DNA of 64,000 bases. It comes from Gemmatimonadota bacterium (GTDB taxonomy: Bacteria > Gemmatimonadota > Gemmatimonadetes > Gemmatimonadales > GWC2-71-9). The stretch is taken from positions 248,001-312,000 of the forward strand of contig JADJPD010000001.1 in assembly GCA_016713435.1 (NCBI GenBank), given 5' to 3'. The notes under the pieces were generated by a model that searched no databases, was not told where the DNA came from, and worked only from the letters and a program-made list of their open reading frames with translations. Positions 43,444 through 52,707 of this stretch are shown piece by piece. Position numbers and translations under genes: made by a program. Within the stretch, counting starts at the first letter, position 1. Each line of letters begins with the position of its first letter.

Positions 43444-45031
43444 GCGCCCCCGCCTCCGCACGGGGCTGCTCCTCGCCGCCCTGCTCCTGCCCGGCGCGCT
43501 CCGCGCCGATGTCGGTGGTCCCTCCACCGCGGTCCGCACCTCCCTCGACCTCCTGAGTTCGTACTTCACCGACGACGACGTGCAGGCGCACGTGGTGCGC
43601 GATCACGTCGTGGCGCTGGCGAGCGGGGTGGCCGCGCTCACCTTCGAGTATGGCGAGGGGGGCGCGCTGACCCTGTCGCTGGATCACGGCGAGGTGCGGG
43701 CGGGCGGCCGGATCCTGGGCCGCTATCCGGAAGGCGGCGCGCTGGAGGCGGCGTGGCGGGCGCTGGCGCTCGAGGCCGCGCGGCGCGACACGCCGGGGGC
43801 GCTCGAGCTGCTGAAGAACTTTGCCCCCAGCGGCCTCTCGCGGGACGAGGCCAACGTGGCGGAGGCGTTCCGGGAGCGGGCGGCCCCGCTGTCGGCGCCG
43901 CCCACCAGCCTCACGGCCCCGCAGCTCATCGAGCCGGCGCAGGCGGGCGGGCTCACCATTGACCTGACGAACCTCGGCAACCCCGACCGGCTGGCGCCGC
44001 TGCTGCGCTCGGCGGCCACGCTGCGCGGGCCCGCGCTCCGGATCACGGTGCCGGGCGGCGAGGCGCACGCGGGCGCGTACAGCATCGGCAGCGCGGAGCG
44101 GCACGTGGGGCACGTGCTGGTGGTGCGCGGGCACGCGGACATCTACGGCGTGCTCGAGGGCAACATCGCCTCGGTGGAAGGCAACATCGTGGTGCACCCG
44201 GGCGCGGTGGTGACGGGCGACGTGCTGGCCGTCAGCGGCGAGGTGCGCGACCTGGGCGGCGAGATCCGGGGCGAGATCCGCACCCTCGGCACCCCGCGCA
44301 TCCTCGAGGCCCTGGAGCCGGGCGACCGCGAGGATGCCCAGCCCCTCTCCCCGATGATGCTGGCGGCACGGAACGCGGCCGGCGTGGGCGGCACGCTGCT
44401 GATGCTGGTGCTGGTGGGGCTGGGCCTGGTGCTCTTTGCCCGCCAGCCGCTCGAGGTGGTGAGCGACACGGCGCTGCACTCCTTCAGCCGATCGTTCCTG
44501 GTGGGCCTGCTGGGCCAGGTGCTGGTGCTGCCGACGTTCGGGATGCTGGTGGTGGGGCTGATCCTGTCGGTGGCGGGGATCCTGCTGGTGCCGTTCGCGG
44601 TGATCGTCTTTGCGCTGCTGCTCATCGTGGCGGTGCTGGGCGGCTTCCTGGCCGTGGCGCACGCCATGGGTGAGAGCCTGACGCGGCGACAGCTCGCGCA
44701 GGGCGCCTCCATCGCCAATGCCAACAGCTATCGCTACGTGGTGCAGGGGCTCGGCGGGGTGGCGCTCCTGTGGCTCGTGTGGGTGGGCTTTGGCTGGGTG
44801 CCGGTGGCGGGGACACTGCTGCTGGTGATGGCGTCGCTGGTGACGTGGCTGCTGGCGACGGTGGGCTTCGGGGCGTCACTCCTCTCGCGCGCGGGGTTCC
44901 GCGAGCACTTCGCGGGGCGGCTGCTGCCGCAGGAGGCGCTGACCGACGAATACCTCTGGCTCACGCCGCAGTTCGGGGTGACGGCCGTGAAGCGGCCGCC
45001 GAGGGACAAGACGCCGCCGCCACTGGGGTGA
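43430..45031 (+). CDS. Membrane polymer-forming (bactofilin-like) domain protein
   Basis: GTG start at 43430 gives a signal peptide ending ALRADVGG. About residues 230-285 have a beta-helix pattern typical of polymer-forming/bactofilin stretches (ADIYGVLEGNIASVEGNIVV, GAVVTGDVLAVSGEV). The C-terminal half has five or six hydrophobic helices. As the third gene of the sigma/anti-sigma unit it may be an envelope-stress component. It is followed by a hairpin with TTT at 45111. Confidence 0.65.
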   Translation: MRTPERPRLRTGLLLAALLLPGALRADVGGPSTAVRTSLDLLSSYFTDDDVQAHVVRDHVVALASGVAALTFEYGEGGALTLSLDHGEVRAGGRILGRYPEGGALEAAWRALALEAARRDTPGALELLKNFAPSGLSRDEANVAEAFRERAAPLSAPPTSLTAPQLIEPAQAGGLTIDLTNLGNPDRLAPLLRSAATLRGPALRITVPGGEAHAGAYSIGSAERHVGHVLVVRGHADIYGVLEGNIASVEGNIVVHPGAVVTGDVLAVSGEVRDLGGEIRGEIRTLGTPRILEALEPGDREDAQPLSPMMLAARNAAGVGGTLLMLVLVGLGLVLFARQPLEVVSDTALHSFSRSFLVGLLGQVLVLPTFGMLVVGLILSVAGILLVPFAVIVFALLLIVAVLGGFLAVAHAMGESLTRRQLAQGASIANANSYRYVVQGLGGVALLWLVWVGFGWVPVAGTLLLVMASLVTWLLATVGFGASLLSRAGFREHFAGRLLPQEALTDEYLWLTPQFGVTAVKRPPRDKTPPPLG

Positions 45032-45043
45032 AGTGAGGGTGGC

Positions 45044-45361
45044 GAGGGCGTCGGGTTGGGTGTGACTCAACGCAGAGACGCAGAGGACGCAGAGGGGCGC
45101 GGAGGGATCGAGCCCGGATCGGCGCGTTGCCGACCCGGGCTCTGATGTTTCTTGGTGGGCTCCGTGATCGTTTGGGGGCGTAGCCGAACCCGAACCTACA
45201 CCCACAACAACAACACGTACTCACCGTGCGGTGAGCCCACCATGCCCGGGCAGTTCTCTGTGCCCTCCGTGTGCTCGTTGCCTCGGTGGTATTGCAGTTC
45301 CTCCGCGCCCCTCTGCGTCCTCTGCGTCTCTGCGTTGAGTCACACCGAACCCGACGCCCTC
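45044..45361. mobile_element. MITE-like element with 62-bp inverted repeats
   Basis: Arms 45044-45105 and 45300-45361 are inverted copies 62 bp long with a single mismatch. They contain the motif CGCAGAGACGCAGAGGACGC, of a type that turns up in intergenic regions of many bacteria. The 194-bp interior has no open frame, one terminator-like hairpin and a small palindrome near 45220-45235. A partial relative lies near 58644-58672. There is no transposase in the element. It fills most of the 346 bp between 45031 and 45378. Confidence 0.7.
45111..45141 (+). terminator. Terminator inside the MITE-like element
   Basis: Arms 45111-45123 and 45129-45141 (7 + 5 pairs around one mismatch, loop GCGTT), followed by CTGATGTTTCTT. 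Serves the gene ending at 45031. Confidence 0.65.
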
Positions 45362-45377
45362 CCCCACGCCCGCCGAG

Positions 45378-46706
45378 CTACCCGAGGCCAATGACGAGAT
45401 CCGCCCGCGCCCGCAGCCCGTCGAGCGCGGGCGGGGTGTGGGCGGGGTCGCGGGTGGCGAGGAGGACCAGGGGGAGGCGGGCGGCGTAGGTGAGGACGGC
45501 GCCGAGGGCCATGCCGGTGGACGGGTCGGCGCGGTGGGCGTTCTCGAGGGCCAGCACCACCGGGGCTTCGTCGGCCGCGGCGCAGAGCACCTCGGCGAGG
45601 GCGACCATCGGCGGGGTGTCGGGGCTGGTGATGGCGAGGTTGGGGAAGCGCTCCGCCCAGGCGGGAAAGGTCGCGGCGAGGACGGCCAGGGAGTTCGGCG
45701 CCGCGCCCGTGATGCCGGGGAAGCCGAGGACGCCGGCCTCGGCGAAGGCATGGAAGGCGGCCCAGGGCCTGGCGCCGGGGTCCCTGGCCTGGACGCGCGC
45801 CGTGGCGGTGCCGTCGAGGTGGAGCCGGGCCAGCAGTTCGTCGAGAAGGCGGCTGGCGCCCGCCGGGGCCGGCGCCTCGAGGAGCAGCAGGGTGCCGCGC
45901 GGCGCGCGCACGGCGGTGTCCACGGCGTGGAGCAGCTGCTGCAGCGCGGGCCCGAGCGGGGCAGGCAGCCGGTCCGCGGGCGGCCGGGCGGGGAGGCGGC
46001 GGACGCGCTCCGCCAGCCTCACGTGCTCGGCGACGGGCGTGGTGCCGTAGCTGGCGGCCTGGCGCCGGCAGAAGGCGTCCCAGTCGGCGAGGGCGCCGGG
46101 CGCGTCGCCGGCCAGGGCGCGGGTGCGGAGCGCCTCGGCGTGGGCGGGGCCGTGGTCGGGGTCGAGGGTGGTGGCGCGGGCCACGTGGGCGAGGGCGGCG
46201 GGGAGGTCGCCCTGGTCGCCGGCGGCGCGGGCGGCGCGGGCCAGGGCCTGCGCCATGCGGGCGCGCCAGAGGGCGCGCTCGGCGCCGAGCCAGTCGTCGT
46301 AGCCGTCGGCGTCGGGGATGGCGAAGCCGGCGAGGAAGTCCCCCTGGGCGAGGGCGCCGGCCTCGGCCCATGCCCCGGCAGCTTCATGCGCGGCGAAGGC
46401 CTGCAGGTCGGTGCTCACCACGCCGGGCGCGAGCGCGAGGTGCACCGGGTCCACCACCAGCACCCCCTCCCCGAGCAGGCGGCGCAGGCTGCCCACGGCC
46501 TGGCTCAGGGAGTGGCGGCCGCGCTCGTCGTTGGCCCAGAGGAGGGCGGCCAGGTGGTCGCGCTCGCGGCCGCGGCTGGTCGGGGCGCAGGCCAGGTAGG
46601 TGAGGAGCCCGACGTTCTTGCGCCACAGGAGCTCGGCCGGCGCGGGGGCGCCGTCCACGAGCACCTCGAGGGGACCGAGGAACCGGCACTGCACGCGGGC
46701 CATCAC
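45378..46706 (-). CDS. BTAD/SARP-type regulator with degenerate, truncated ATPase domain
   Basis: An N-terminal winged helix (CRFLGPLEVLVDGAPAP, LSQAVGSLRRLLGEG) is followed by a BTAD helical domain (about 95-240) and an AAA/STAND-type ATPase that normally has Walker A with GKS. Here the loop reads LLEAPAPAGASRL, with no Lys-Ser, and Walker B is VVLALENAHRADPS. The protein ends abruptly at LVIGLG, in mid-domain, 17 bp from the MITE-like element. It may be a truncated gene or a natural short form. First codon GTG, then ATG at 46703; 4 bp after the SAM hydrolase gene. Confidence 0.7.
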   Translation of the reverse strand: MMARVQCRFLGPLEVLVDGAPAPAELLWRKNVGLLTYLACAPTSRGRERDHLAALLWANDERGRHSLSQAVGSLRRLLGEGVLVVDPVHLALAPGVVSTDLQAFAAHEAAGAWAEAGALAQGDFLAGFAIPDADGYDDWLGAERALWRARMAQALARAARAAGDQGDLPAALAHVARATTLDPDHGPAHAEALRTRALAGDAPGALADWDAFCRRQAASYGTTPVAEHVRLAERVRRLPARPPADRLPAPLGPALQQLLHAVDTAVRAPRGTLLLLEAPAPAGASRLLDELLARLHLDGTATARVQARDPGARPWAAFHAFAEAGVLGFPGITGAAPNSLAVLAATFPAWAERFPNLAITSPDTPPMVALAEVLCAAADEAPVVLALENAHRADPSTGMALGAVLTYAARLPLVLLATRDPAHTPPALDGLRARADLVIGLG

Positions 46707-46710
46707 GTGC

Positions 46711-47469
46711 TCAGCCCAGGCGGGCCTTCACCTTGCCGCCGACGCCGAGGCCGGTGCGGCGCATGGCGGAGCCGTCGCGCACCGCCACCTCCACGAAGCC
46801 GCCGGAGCCCACGTACGCCACGAGGCCGCCGACGGGGACGTCGCTGAACGTCTGGCGCAGCGGCCCCACCACCAGGCTCTCGATCTCCAGTGAGGCATAG
46901 GGCGGGACGAAGGCGGTGGTGAGGTTGGTGACGAGGTTGCCGTAGCGGTCCACGTAGATGACCTCGCCGATCACCATCTTGCCCTCGTAGCGCGGCTCCG
47001 CCACGGGGAGGGGGACCAGGGCGCCGGGGTGGCCGGCGCCGAGCTCGGCGAGGGGGACGCCCGCGGCGAGGGCGCCGGCGGCGGGGGCGAAGAGGTCGCG
47101 CCCGTGGAACGTGTGCGACGCGGCCTCCGGCACCGGAAGACGGATGGCGCGGAGCCCCTCGCGGCCGTTCAGGGTGCCGAAGAGGCCGTTATCCGGCCCC
47201 ACGAAGCCGTGCCCGCCGGCGGTGATGGCCACGGCGGCACGCTCCCCGCCGACGCCGGGATCGATGACCACGAGGTGCACCGTCCCGGCCGGGAACCGGC
47301 CCCAGGTGCGGGCCAGCACGTAGGCGCCGGCGGCGATGTCCCCCGGGGCGATCTCGTGGGTGATGTCCACGAGGGTGACCCCCGGGACGCGGGAGAGCAG
47401 AACTCCCTTGACCTCCCCGACGTAGGAGTCGGCGGTGCCGTAATCCGTGAGCAGGGTGATGATAGGCAT
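46711..47469 (-). CDS. S-adenosylmethionine hydrolase (SAM hydroxide adenosyltransferase, DUF62)
   Basis: Splits SAM to adenosine and methionine with water as nucleophile; fluorinase and chlorinase are relatives. The N-terminal ITLLTDYGTADSYVGEVKG, VVIDPGVGG, GPDNGLFG and FHGRDLFAPAAG motifs are intact. 252 residues. The start at 47469 lies 7 nt from a TACGTT box, suggesting a leaderless message. It lies 4 bp before the BTAD gene. Confidence 0.9.
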   Translation of the reverse strand: MPIITLLTDYGTADSYVGEVKGVLLSRVPGVTLVDITHEIAPGDIAAGAYVLARTWGRFPAGTVHLVVIDPGVGGERAAVAITAGGHGFVGPDNGLFGTLNGREGLRAIRLPVPEAASHTFHGRDLFAPAAGALAAGVPLAELGAGHPGALVPLPVAEPRYEGKMVIGEVIYVDRYGNLVTNLTTAFVPPYASLEIESLVVGPLRQTFSDVPVGGLVAYVGSGGFVEVAVRDGSAMRRTGLGVGGKVKARLG

Positions 47470-47476
47470 GCCGGGA

Positions 47477-47482
47477 AACGTA
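47477..47482 (-). promoter_or_regulatory. -10 box of SAM hydrolase gene
   Basis: TACGTT, 7 nt upstream of the ATG at 47469. No ribosome site is visible. Confidence 0.4.
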
Positions 47483-47542
47483 GGCCGTCCCGGTGCCCCC
47501 CGTCACCCCCGCCCCGCTCTGGCTCCGGCCGGGCCCGGCGGC

Positions 47543-47548
47543 TACGAT
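47543..47548 (+). promoter_or_regulatory. -10 box of the kinase gene
   Basis: TACGAT, 9 nt before the ATG at 47558. No -35 is obvious. The 88-bp gap to the divergent SAM hydrolase gene holds both promoters. Confidence 0.35.
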
Positions 47549-47557
47549 TGGCCAGCC

Positions 47558-49429
47558 ATGACCGACTCCCCCGAATTCCGTGCGCTGCAGGCGGCGTTGC
47601 GTGGCCGCTACGTGCTCGAGCGCGAGCTGGGCCGCGGCGGCATGGGCGCCGTCTACCTCGCGCGCGAGGTGGCGCTCGACCGCCTGGTGGCCCTCAAGCT
47701 GCTGCTGCCGCACCTGGCGGGGACGCCGGAGCTCCGCGAGCGCTTCCTGCGCGAGGCCCGCACCGCGGCCCGGCTGGCGCACCCGCACATCGTGCCGATC
47801 CACGCGGTGGAGAGCACGGGGACGCTGGTGTGGTTCGCCATGGGCTACGTGGCCGGCGAGACGCTGGCCGAGCGGGTGCGGGCCCAGGGCCCGCTGGCGG
47901 CGCCGCAGGTGGAGCGGCTGGTGCGGGAGGTGGCGTGGGCGCTGGCCTACGCGCACCAGCAGGGCGTGGTGCACCGGGACGTGAAGCCGGAGAACATCCT
48001 GCTCGAGCGCCTGACGGGGCGCGCGCTGGTGGCGGACTTCGGCATTGCGCACCTGACGGAGGCAACACCGGTGACGCCCGCCGGCGACCTGGTGGGCACC
48101 GCGCGCGCCGTGAGCCCCGAGCAGGCGGCCGGCGAGCCGGTGGACGGCCGGAGCGACCTCTACTCCCTCGGCGTCACGGCGTACTTCGCGCTGACGGGCC
48201 GCTACCCGTTCGAGGCGGACGGCGCGGCGGGCCTGCTGATGCAGCACCTGATGGTGCCGGCGCCCCCGGTGGCGTCGGTGCGCGCGCACGTGCCCCGGGC
48301 GCTGGCGACCGCCATTGACCGCTGCCTGGCCAAGGCGCCGGGCGACCGGTTTGCCACCGGCGAGGCGCTGTCGGCCGCGCTCGAGGCGGGCGGGAGCGCG
48401 CTCCCGGCGGTGCCGCCCACCCTCGAGGCGCTCGCGCGGGAGACGCGGCAGCTCGGCGTGGACCTGACGGGCTATGCCACGCTCGCGGCCACCGCCATCG
48501 TCGCCCAGCTGCTCACCGCCGCGCACGACTTCTTCGGCTTCGGGCAGATCTACACCTCAGGCCTCACCATCCTCCTCGGGACGCTGACGGCGCTCAAGGG
48601 GATCAGCGTGGCCGCGCACGCGCGCCGCGCCCTGCGGGAGGGCTGGACGGCGGACGACCTCGCCGAGGCGGTGCGCGCGGGGGCGGCCGCGGAAGCGGCG
48701 GCCGAGCCGCCGCCGATGCCGCTCCGGAAGGCCTCGGTGCTCTTCGGGCTCGGGCTCGCGGCGGTGCTCGGCTTCTGGATGGGGCCGCGGGACATCCTGC
48801 TGGGCGTGCTCGAGGGGTGGCCGGCGCAGCTGGTGCTGGAGCTGATCTCGTTCGGGCTGCCGATCGCGCTGGGCCGCTGGTTCGGGACGCGGCTCGACGC
48901 GCCGGAGGGGGGGAAGCCGGGGCTGATGAGCCGCTTCGCGGTGTGGAAGGGACGGAAGCTGCTGCAGCTGGCGGGGCTCGGCCGGCGCACGCCGGCGCCG
49001 CCCGCCCTCCCCGCCGCGGCGCCGACGGAGGTGCTGCTCGCCGGGCAGGCGGAGGGGCTGTTCGCGGCGCTGCCGCCGGCGCAGCAGGAGCGGCTGGCGG
49101 ACGTGGGGCGCACCCTCCGCCAGCTCAGCACCGAGGCCACCGCCCTCCGGGCGCGGGACGAGGAGCTGGCGCAGGCCGAAGCCGCCGCCGGCGGCCCCGG
49201 CGACCCGGCGCGGGACCAGGTGCGGGCCGAATTCGCGGCGGAGCGGCGGCGCGTTGCAGTGAAGCTGGCGGAGCGGCTGGCCGCGCTCGACACGCTGCGG
49301 CTCGACCTGCTCCGGCTCCGCGCGGGGACCGCCACCCCGGAAGGACTCACGGGGGCGCTGGAAGTCGTGCGCCGGGTCTCGCGGGACGTGGATGCGGCGC
49401 TCGAGGTGGACGAGCTCCCCGGGCGCTAG
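47558..49429 (+). CDS. Hanks-type Ser/Thr protein kinase with membrane and coiled-coil C-terminus
   Basis: The kinase domain (about 15-275) has ELGRGGMGAVYLA (Gly loop), VALKLLLPH (catalytic Lys), VVHRDVKPENILL and VADFGIAHL; the activation segment ends GTARAVSPEQ. Helices near 305-345 and 390-440 are hydrophobic; the last 150 residues are charged and coiled-coil-like. The start at 47558 lies just before the kinase fold. The kinase targets are unknown. It overlaps the convergent gene by 4 bp. Confidence 0.9.
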   Translation: MTDSPEFRALQAALRGRYVLERELGRGGMGAVYLAREVALDRLVALKLLLPHLAGTPELRERFLREARTAARLAHPHIVPIHAVESTGTLVWFAMGYVAGETLAERVRAQGPLAAPQVERLVREVAWALAYAHQQGVVHRDVKPENILLERLTGRALVADFGIAHLTEATPVTPAGDLVGTARAVSPEQAAGEPVDGRSDLYSLGVTAYFALTGRYPFEADGAAGLLMQHLMVPAPPVASVRAHVPRALATAIDRCLAKAPGDRFATGEALSAALEAGGSALPAVPPTLEALARETRQLGVDLTGYATLAATAIVAQLLTAAHDFFGFGQIYTSGLTILLGTLTALKGISVAAHARRALREGWTADDLAEAVRAGAAAEAAAEPPPMPLRKASVLFGLGLAAVLGFWMGPRDILLGVLEGWPAQLVLELISFGLPIALGRWFGTRLDAPEGGKPGLMSRFAVWKGRKLLQLAGLGRRTPAPPALPAAAPTEVLLAGQAEGLFAALPPAQQERLADVGRTLRQLSTEATALRARDEELAQAEAAAGGPGDPARDQVRAEFAAERRRVAVKLAERLAALDTLRLDLLRLRAGTATPEGLTGALEVVRRVSRDVDAALEVDELPGR

Positions 49430-49917
49430 CGGCCGCAGGGCACCCGGGCCATGGGAAAGTCGAGGCCCCGCACCCGGCCGTCGCGGGTGGCCTCGACGCG
49501 GGCCACGAGCGAGTCGGCGCCCGCGCGGCGGTAGCTGATCCGCTGCGGGAAGTCGTGGGCGGGGTTGGCGAAGCTGACGAGCGAGTCGCTGAGCACCGTG
49601 GCCACGAAGGCGGTGGGGGGACGCCCGCCGGGCTGCGCCACGTAGGTGGGGGTGCTGTCGCGCAGCTCGATGCGCAGGAACTCGAACTCGCGCGCCTGGC
49701 CCTGGATGGTGGTGCGGTTCACCCCCAGCATGAGCCCGCCCGCCGGCGCCATCCACTGCTCCTCGACCACCCGCGTCCCGGTCCGCTGCTCCCAGCACCC
49801 GGTGAGCCAGGCGAGCGGGGCGAGCGAGCGGCCGGCGGCCTGGGCCGCTCCCGGCGTGGGGAGGAGCACCGCCGCCAGCACCAGCAAGGAGAACGGCAAC
49901 GTGGAGCGACGTGACAT
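49426..49917 (-). CDS. Exported DUF6265-like protein
   Basis: Signal peptide ending GAAQAAG, then the pattern LAWLTGCWEQRTGTRVVEEQWM, typical of lipocalin-like families found across Gemmatimonadota and Bacteroidota, and HDFPQRISYRRAG. A beta-barrel binding protein is likely. GAGGAA ribosome site before the ATG at 49917. Confidence 0.7.
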   Translation of the reverse strand: MSRRSTLPFSLLVLAAVLLPTPGAAQAAGRSLAPLAWLTGCWEQRTGTRVVEEQWMAPAGGLMLGVNRTTIQGQAREFEFLRIELRDSTPTYVAQPGGRPPTAFVATVLSDSLVSFANPAHDFPQRISYRRAGADSLVARVEATRDGRVRGLDFPMARVPCGR

Positions 49918-50007
49918 CGAATTCCTCGGGGCGGTCAGGGGACGCGGTGAACCTAGCGCCGGCCCGCCGCCGCGCCTTGGACAAATGCGACGCCGGCACG
50001 GCCGGCC

Positions 50008-50814
50008 ATGAAGTACGCGGAGGTGCCCGTCGGCCCGGAAGCCGGGGGTGGGGTGCGCTGCTGGTGGAGCCTCACGGACGACACCGGGCCGCCAGCGGCG
50101 GCGGAGCCCGCGCTTCCCGACGGCTCGCCCGAGCTCATCGTCAACCTCGGCGATCCCTTCGAGCAGGTGGCGGCGGACGGCCGGGTGACCCGGCAGCCCG
50201 CCGCCTTCCTGGTGGGGCAGATCACCCGGCCCATGACGGTGCGGCCGACGGGGCGGGTGGCGCTGGTGGCGCTCCGGCTCGAGGCGCATGGGGCCGCCCC
50301 GCTGCTGCGCGACGCCAGCCGGCTGACCGACCGCTGGTGCGCGCTGGCCGAGCTCGGCGTGACGGACGCGGAACCGCTCCTCCAGCGCCTCCGCGCAACG
50401 GCGACGCCCGCGGCGCAGGCGGCCCAGCTGCTGGCGTGGTATCTGGAACGGGGAGCAGCGGCGCCGGCGCCGGACCCGGCGGTGGTGGCGGCGGTACGGG
50501 CGCTCCGCGCCTCACACGGCGGGGTGGCGCTCGAGGGGCTGTGCCGCGACCTCGGCCTCACGCCGCGCACCCTGCAGCGGCGCTTCCGCCCGGCGGTGGG
50601 CATCTCCCCCAAGCTGCTGGCGCGGATCATCCGGTTCCAGCGGATCTTCCGGGAGTGGCGCGAGCGGCCGAGCGGCCTGGCCCGGGTGGCGGTGGCCAGC
50701 GGGTACTTCGACCAGTCGCACATGATCCGCGACTTCCGCCAGTTCGCGGGCGCGCCGCCGGCGGACTTCCTCGCGGCCCTGCCGCGGTTCACCGAGTTCT
50801 TCCTGCCCCGGTAG
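50008..50814 (+). CDS. AraC-family regulator with N-terminal DUF6597-type sensor
   Basis: Residues about 1-135 are a small beta-rich sensing domain (LIVNLGDPFEQ); residues about 155-268 carry the AraC DNA-binding domain (ALEGLCRDLGLTPRTLQRRF and VAVASGYFDQSHMIRDFRQF). The gene ends 4 bp before the convergent esterase gene. Its ligand is unknown. Confidence 0.85.
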   Translation: MKYAEVPVGPEAGGGVRCWWSLTDDTGPPAAAEPALPDGSPELIVNLGDPFEQVAADGRVTRQPAAFLVGQITRPMTVRPTGRVALVALRLEAHGAAPLLRDASRLTDRWCALAELGVTDAEPLLQRLRATATPAAQAAQLLAWYLERGAAAPAPDPAVVAAVRALRASHGGVALEGLCRDLGLTPRTLQRRFRPAVGISPKLLARIIRFQRIFREWRERPSGLARVAVASGYFDQSHMIRDFRQFAGAPPADFLAALPRFTEFFLPR

Positions 50815-50818
50815 ACGC

Positions 50819-52597
50819 CTAACGCCAGCCGGTGGCCGCCCGGCTCACCGGGATGAAGAACACCCCGTCGAAATCGAGCGGCAGGCTCACCCAGGGCTCA
50901 AACCCGAAATCCATGGCCATGTAGCCGATGCTCCGGAGCGGGCGCGGCGCCTCCAGCTCCCCCGTCGGCACGCCGGCGAGGGGCAGGAAGAGCGCCACGG
51001 TGCCCCGGGTCCGCGCCAGGGCGTCGAGCGCCGCCTCGTGGCTGGCCGCGGGTGCGGGGAAGAGCGCCACGGACCGGAATACACCGCCGGCCATGGCGCG
51101 GTAGGTGCCGCGCGCCGTGAGGAACGCGTAGGCGCGATAGCGGGCGCCGAGGTGGCGGCGGAGGGTGGCGCCCATCTGGGCGCCGCCGTTCAGGGACCGG
51201 AGGGGGTCGCCGCCGTGGCTCACGTGCGCGTCGTGGGCCCAGAGCGCGGCGCGGCTGCCCGGCGGAAGGGCGTCCACCAGGCGGACCACGTTCTCGGCCA
51301 TCAGCGTGTCGCGCAGCGCGCTCGACCCGGTGGCGTTGACCCAGGCCGCCTGACGATAGGCGCGCGCCGCGGCCTGCGCCCGTTCGGCGGCCGCGGCAGC
51401 GGTCCGGCCCCAGCGCGGAAGCCGCGCCGCCAGCTCCCGTTCCAGCGTGTCCGCCTGCACGGCCCAGCGCAGGCGCCGCTCCGGCGCCACGCCGGGGGTG
51501 AAGAAGGAGGGCGCCGCGGCGTACTCGGCCGTGAGGGCGTCGAGGCGCGGGAGCCAGCGCGCATCATGTTCCGTCAGCTCCCGGCGGAGCAGGCCGGCCG
51601 GGCCGGCCTGATCCTGCACGTCGAATCCCACGGCGTGCACCGCGGCGCCCGGGTGGGCGCGGTTGTGGGCCCGGAGGCCGTCGGCCAGGGCCGCCACCTC
51701 CTCCACCTGCATGATGGGATAGAGCCGCGCCACCGCGTCACGCGCGGTGCCGGGTCCGCCCTGCAGGTAGGCCTCGAACGGCGCCACGTCGGCGGCGTTG
51801 GCCTCGAGGAGGAGGACGCGGAGGCCGCCACCGGCCGCGAGTGCCGCGAGCAGGCGGTGCTTCAGCGTGATGAACTCCGCCGTGCCGTGCGTGGACTCGC
51901 CGAGGCCGATGAGCGTGGCCTCGCGGGTGGCCTCGAGGAACGGGGCGAGGTCGGCCGAGTCGGGGTGAGGGGCGAGGTGCCGCAGGGTGGTGGCATGCGT
52001 GGCCAGCCAGCGCCGCGCCTCCGCGGTGAGTGGCGGCGGGCCCGGCAGCGCGGTGAGCGGGCGCCCGTCGAGCTCCAGCTCGAGCCCGTCGAACCACGCC
52101 GCGCCCGGGCCGCGGGCACCGAGCTGCAGCATCAGCGAGTGAATGGTGGAATCCGCCGGCACCACGATGCGGAGCGAGGCCGTGACCCAGCCGGTGTCGG
52201 CGCCGCCGATGGCGGCGCTGTCGGCCGCCGGCACCACGCGGTTGCCCCACGCCTCGAGGGTGACCAACGCCGTGGTGCCGGGGTCCTGGCGCGCGTGGAG
52301 CCGGAGGCGCACCTCCTGGCCCTGCACCAGGCGGCCCGGCAGCTGGAGCTGGAACGGTGCGGCCGAGTCGTTAGGCCCCGTGAGGCGGAGGCTGCGGGAG
52401 CCCTCGGCCACCACGCCGGCATCGAGCAGGGCGCGGCTCGGCGCGGCCCCGGCCATCACCTGCCACCCGGGCGTCCATCCCCATGGCGCCGTGGAGTCCG
52501 CCACCGAGGCGAGCTCGAAGCCCAGGTTGAGCGGCTGCTGCGCAACGAGGGCGCACGGCAGCACCAGCAGGACCCACAGCACGAGCCGCACGGGCAT
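50819..52597 (-). CDS. Erythromycin-esterase-like protein with N-terminal beta domain
   Basis: After a signal peptide (ending CALVAQQP), residues about 22-195 form a beta-sandwich like carbohydrate-binding modules. The rest is erythromycin-esterase-like: LIGLGESTHGTAEF holds the key Glu and His, and ALWAHDAHVSHG a second His pair. True macrolide esterases are shorter and cytoplasmic; this exported form probably hydrolyses another ester or lactone. Start at 52597 is set by the signal peptide. Confidence 0.8.
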   Translation of the reverse strand: MPVRLVLWVLLVLPCALVAQQPLNLGFELASVADSTAPWGWTPGWQVMAGAAPSRALLDAGVVAEGSRSLRLTGPNDSAAPFQLQLPGRLVQGQEVRLRLHARQDPGTTALVTLEAWGNRVVPAADSAAIGGADTGWVTASLRIVVPADSTIHSLMLQLGARGPGAAWFDGLELELDGRPLTALPGPPPLTAEARRWLATHATTLRHLAPHPDSADLAPFLEATREATLIGLGESTHGTAEFITLKHRLLAALAAGGGLRVLLLEANAADVAPFEAYLQGGPGTARDAVARLYPIMQVEEVAALADGLRAHNRAHPGAAVHAVGFDVQDQAGPAGLLRRELTEHDARWLPRLDALTAEYAAAPSFFTPGVAPERRLRWAVQADTLERELAARLPRWGRTAAAAAERAQAAARAYRQAAWVNATGSSALRDTLMAENVVRLVDALPPGSRAALWAHDAHVSHGGDPLRSLNGGAQMGATLRRHLGARYRAYAFLTARGTYRAMAGGVFRSVALFPAPAASHEAALDALARTRGTVALFLPLAGVPTGELEAPRPLRSIGYMAMDFGFEPWVSLPLDFDGVFFIPVSRAATGWR

Positions 52598-52649
52598 GAG
52601 ACCGGGCCGGGAAGAGAGGGCGGGATGGGGGATGGGACCGAAACTGAGA

Positions 52650-52680
52650 CGCCGTGCCAGCCGGGAGGGTTGGCACGGCG
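52650..52680 (-). terminator. Intrinsic terminator after the Mrp gene
   Basis: A 13-bp stem with one wobble pair (52650-52662 with 52668-52680) around GGGAG, followed on the minus strand by a T-rich GTCTCAGTTTC. It lies 28 bp past the stop codon. Confidence 0.7.
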
Positions 52681-52707
52681 CCGGGCGCCCCTGCCGGGGT
52701 GGGCGGG

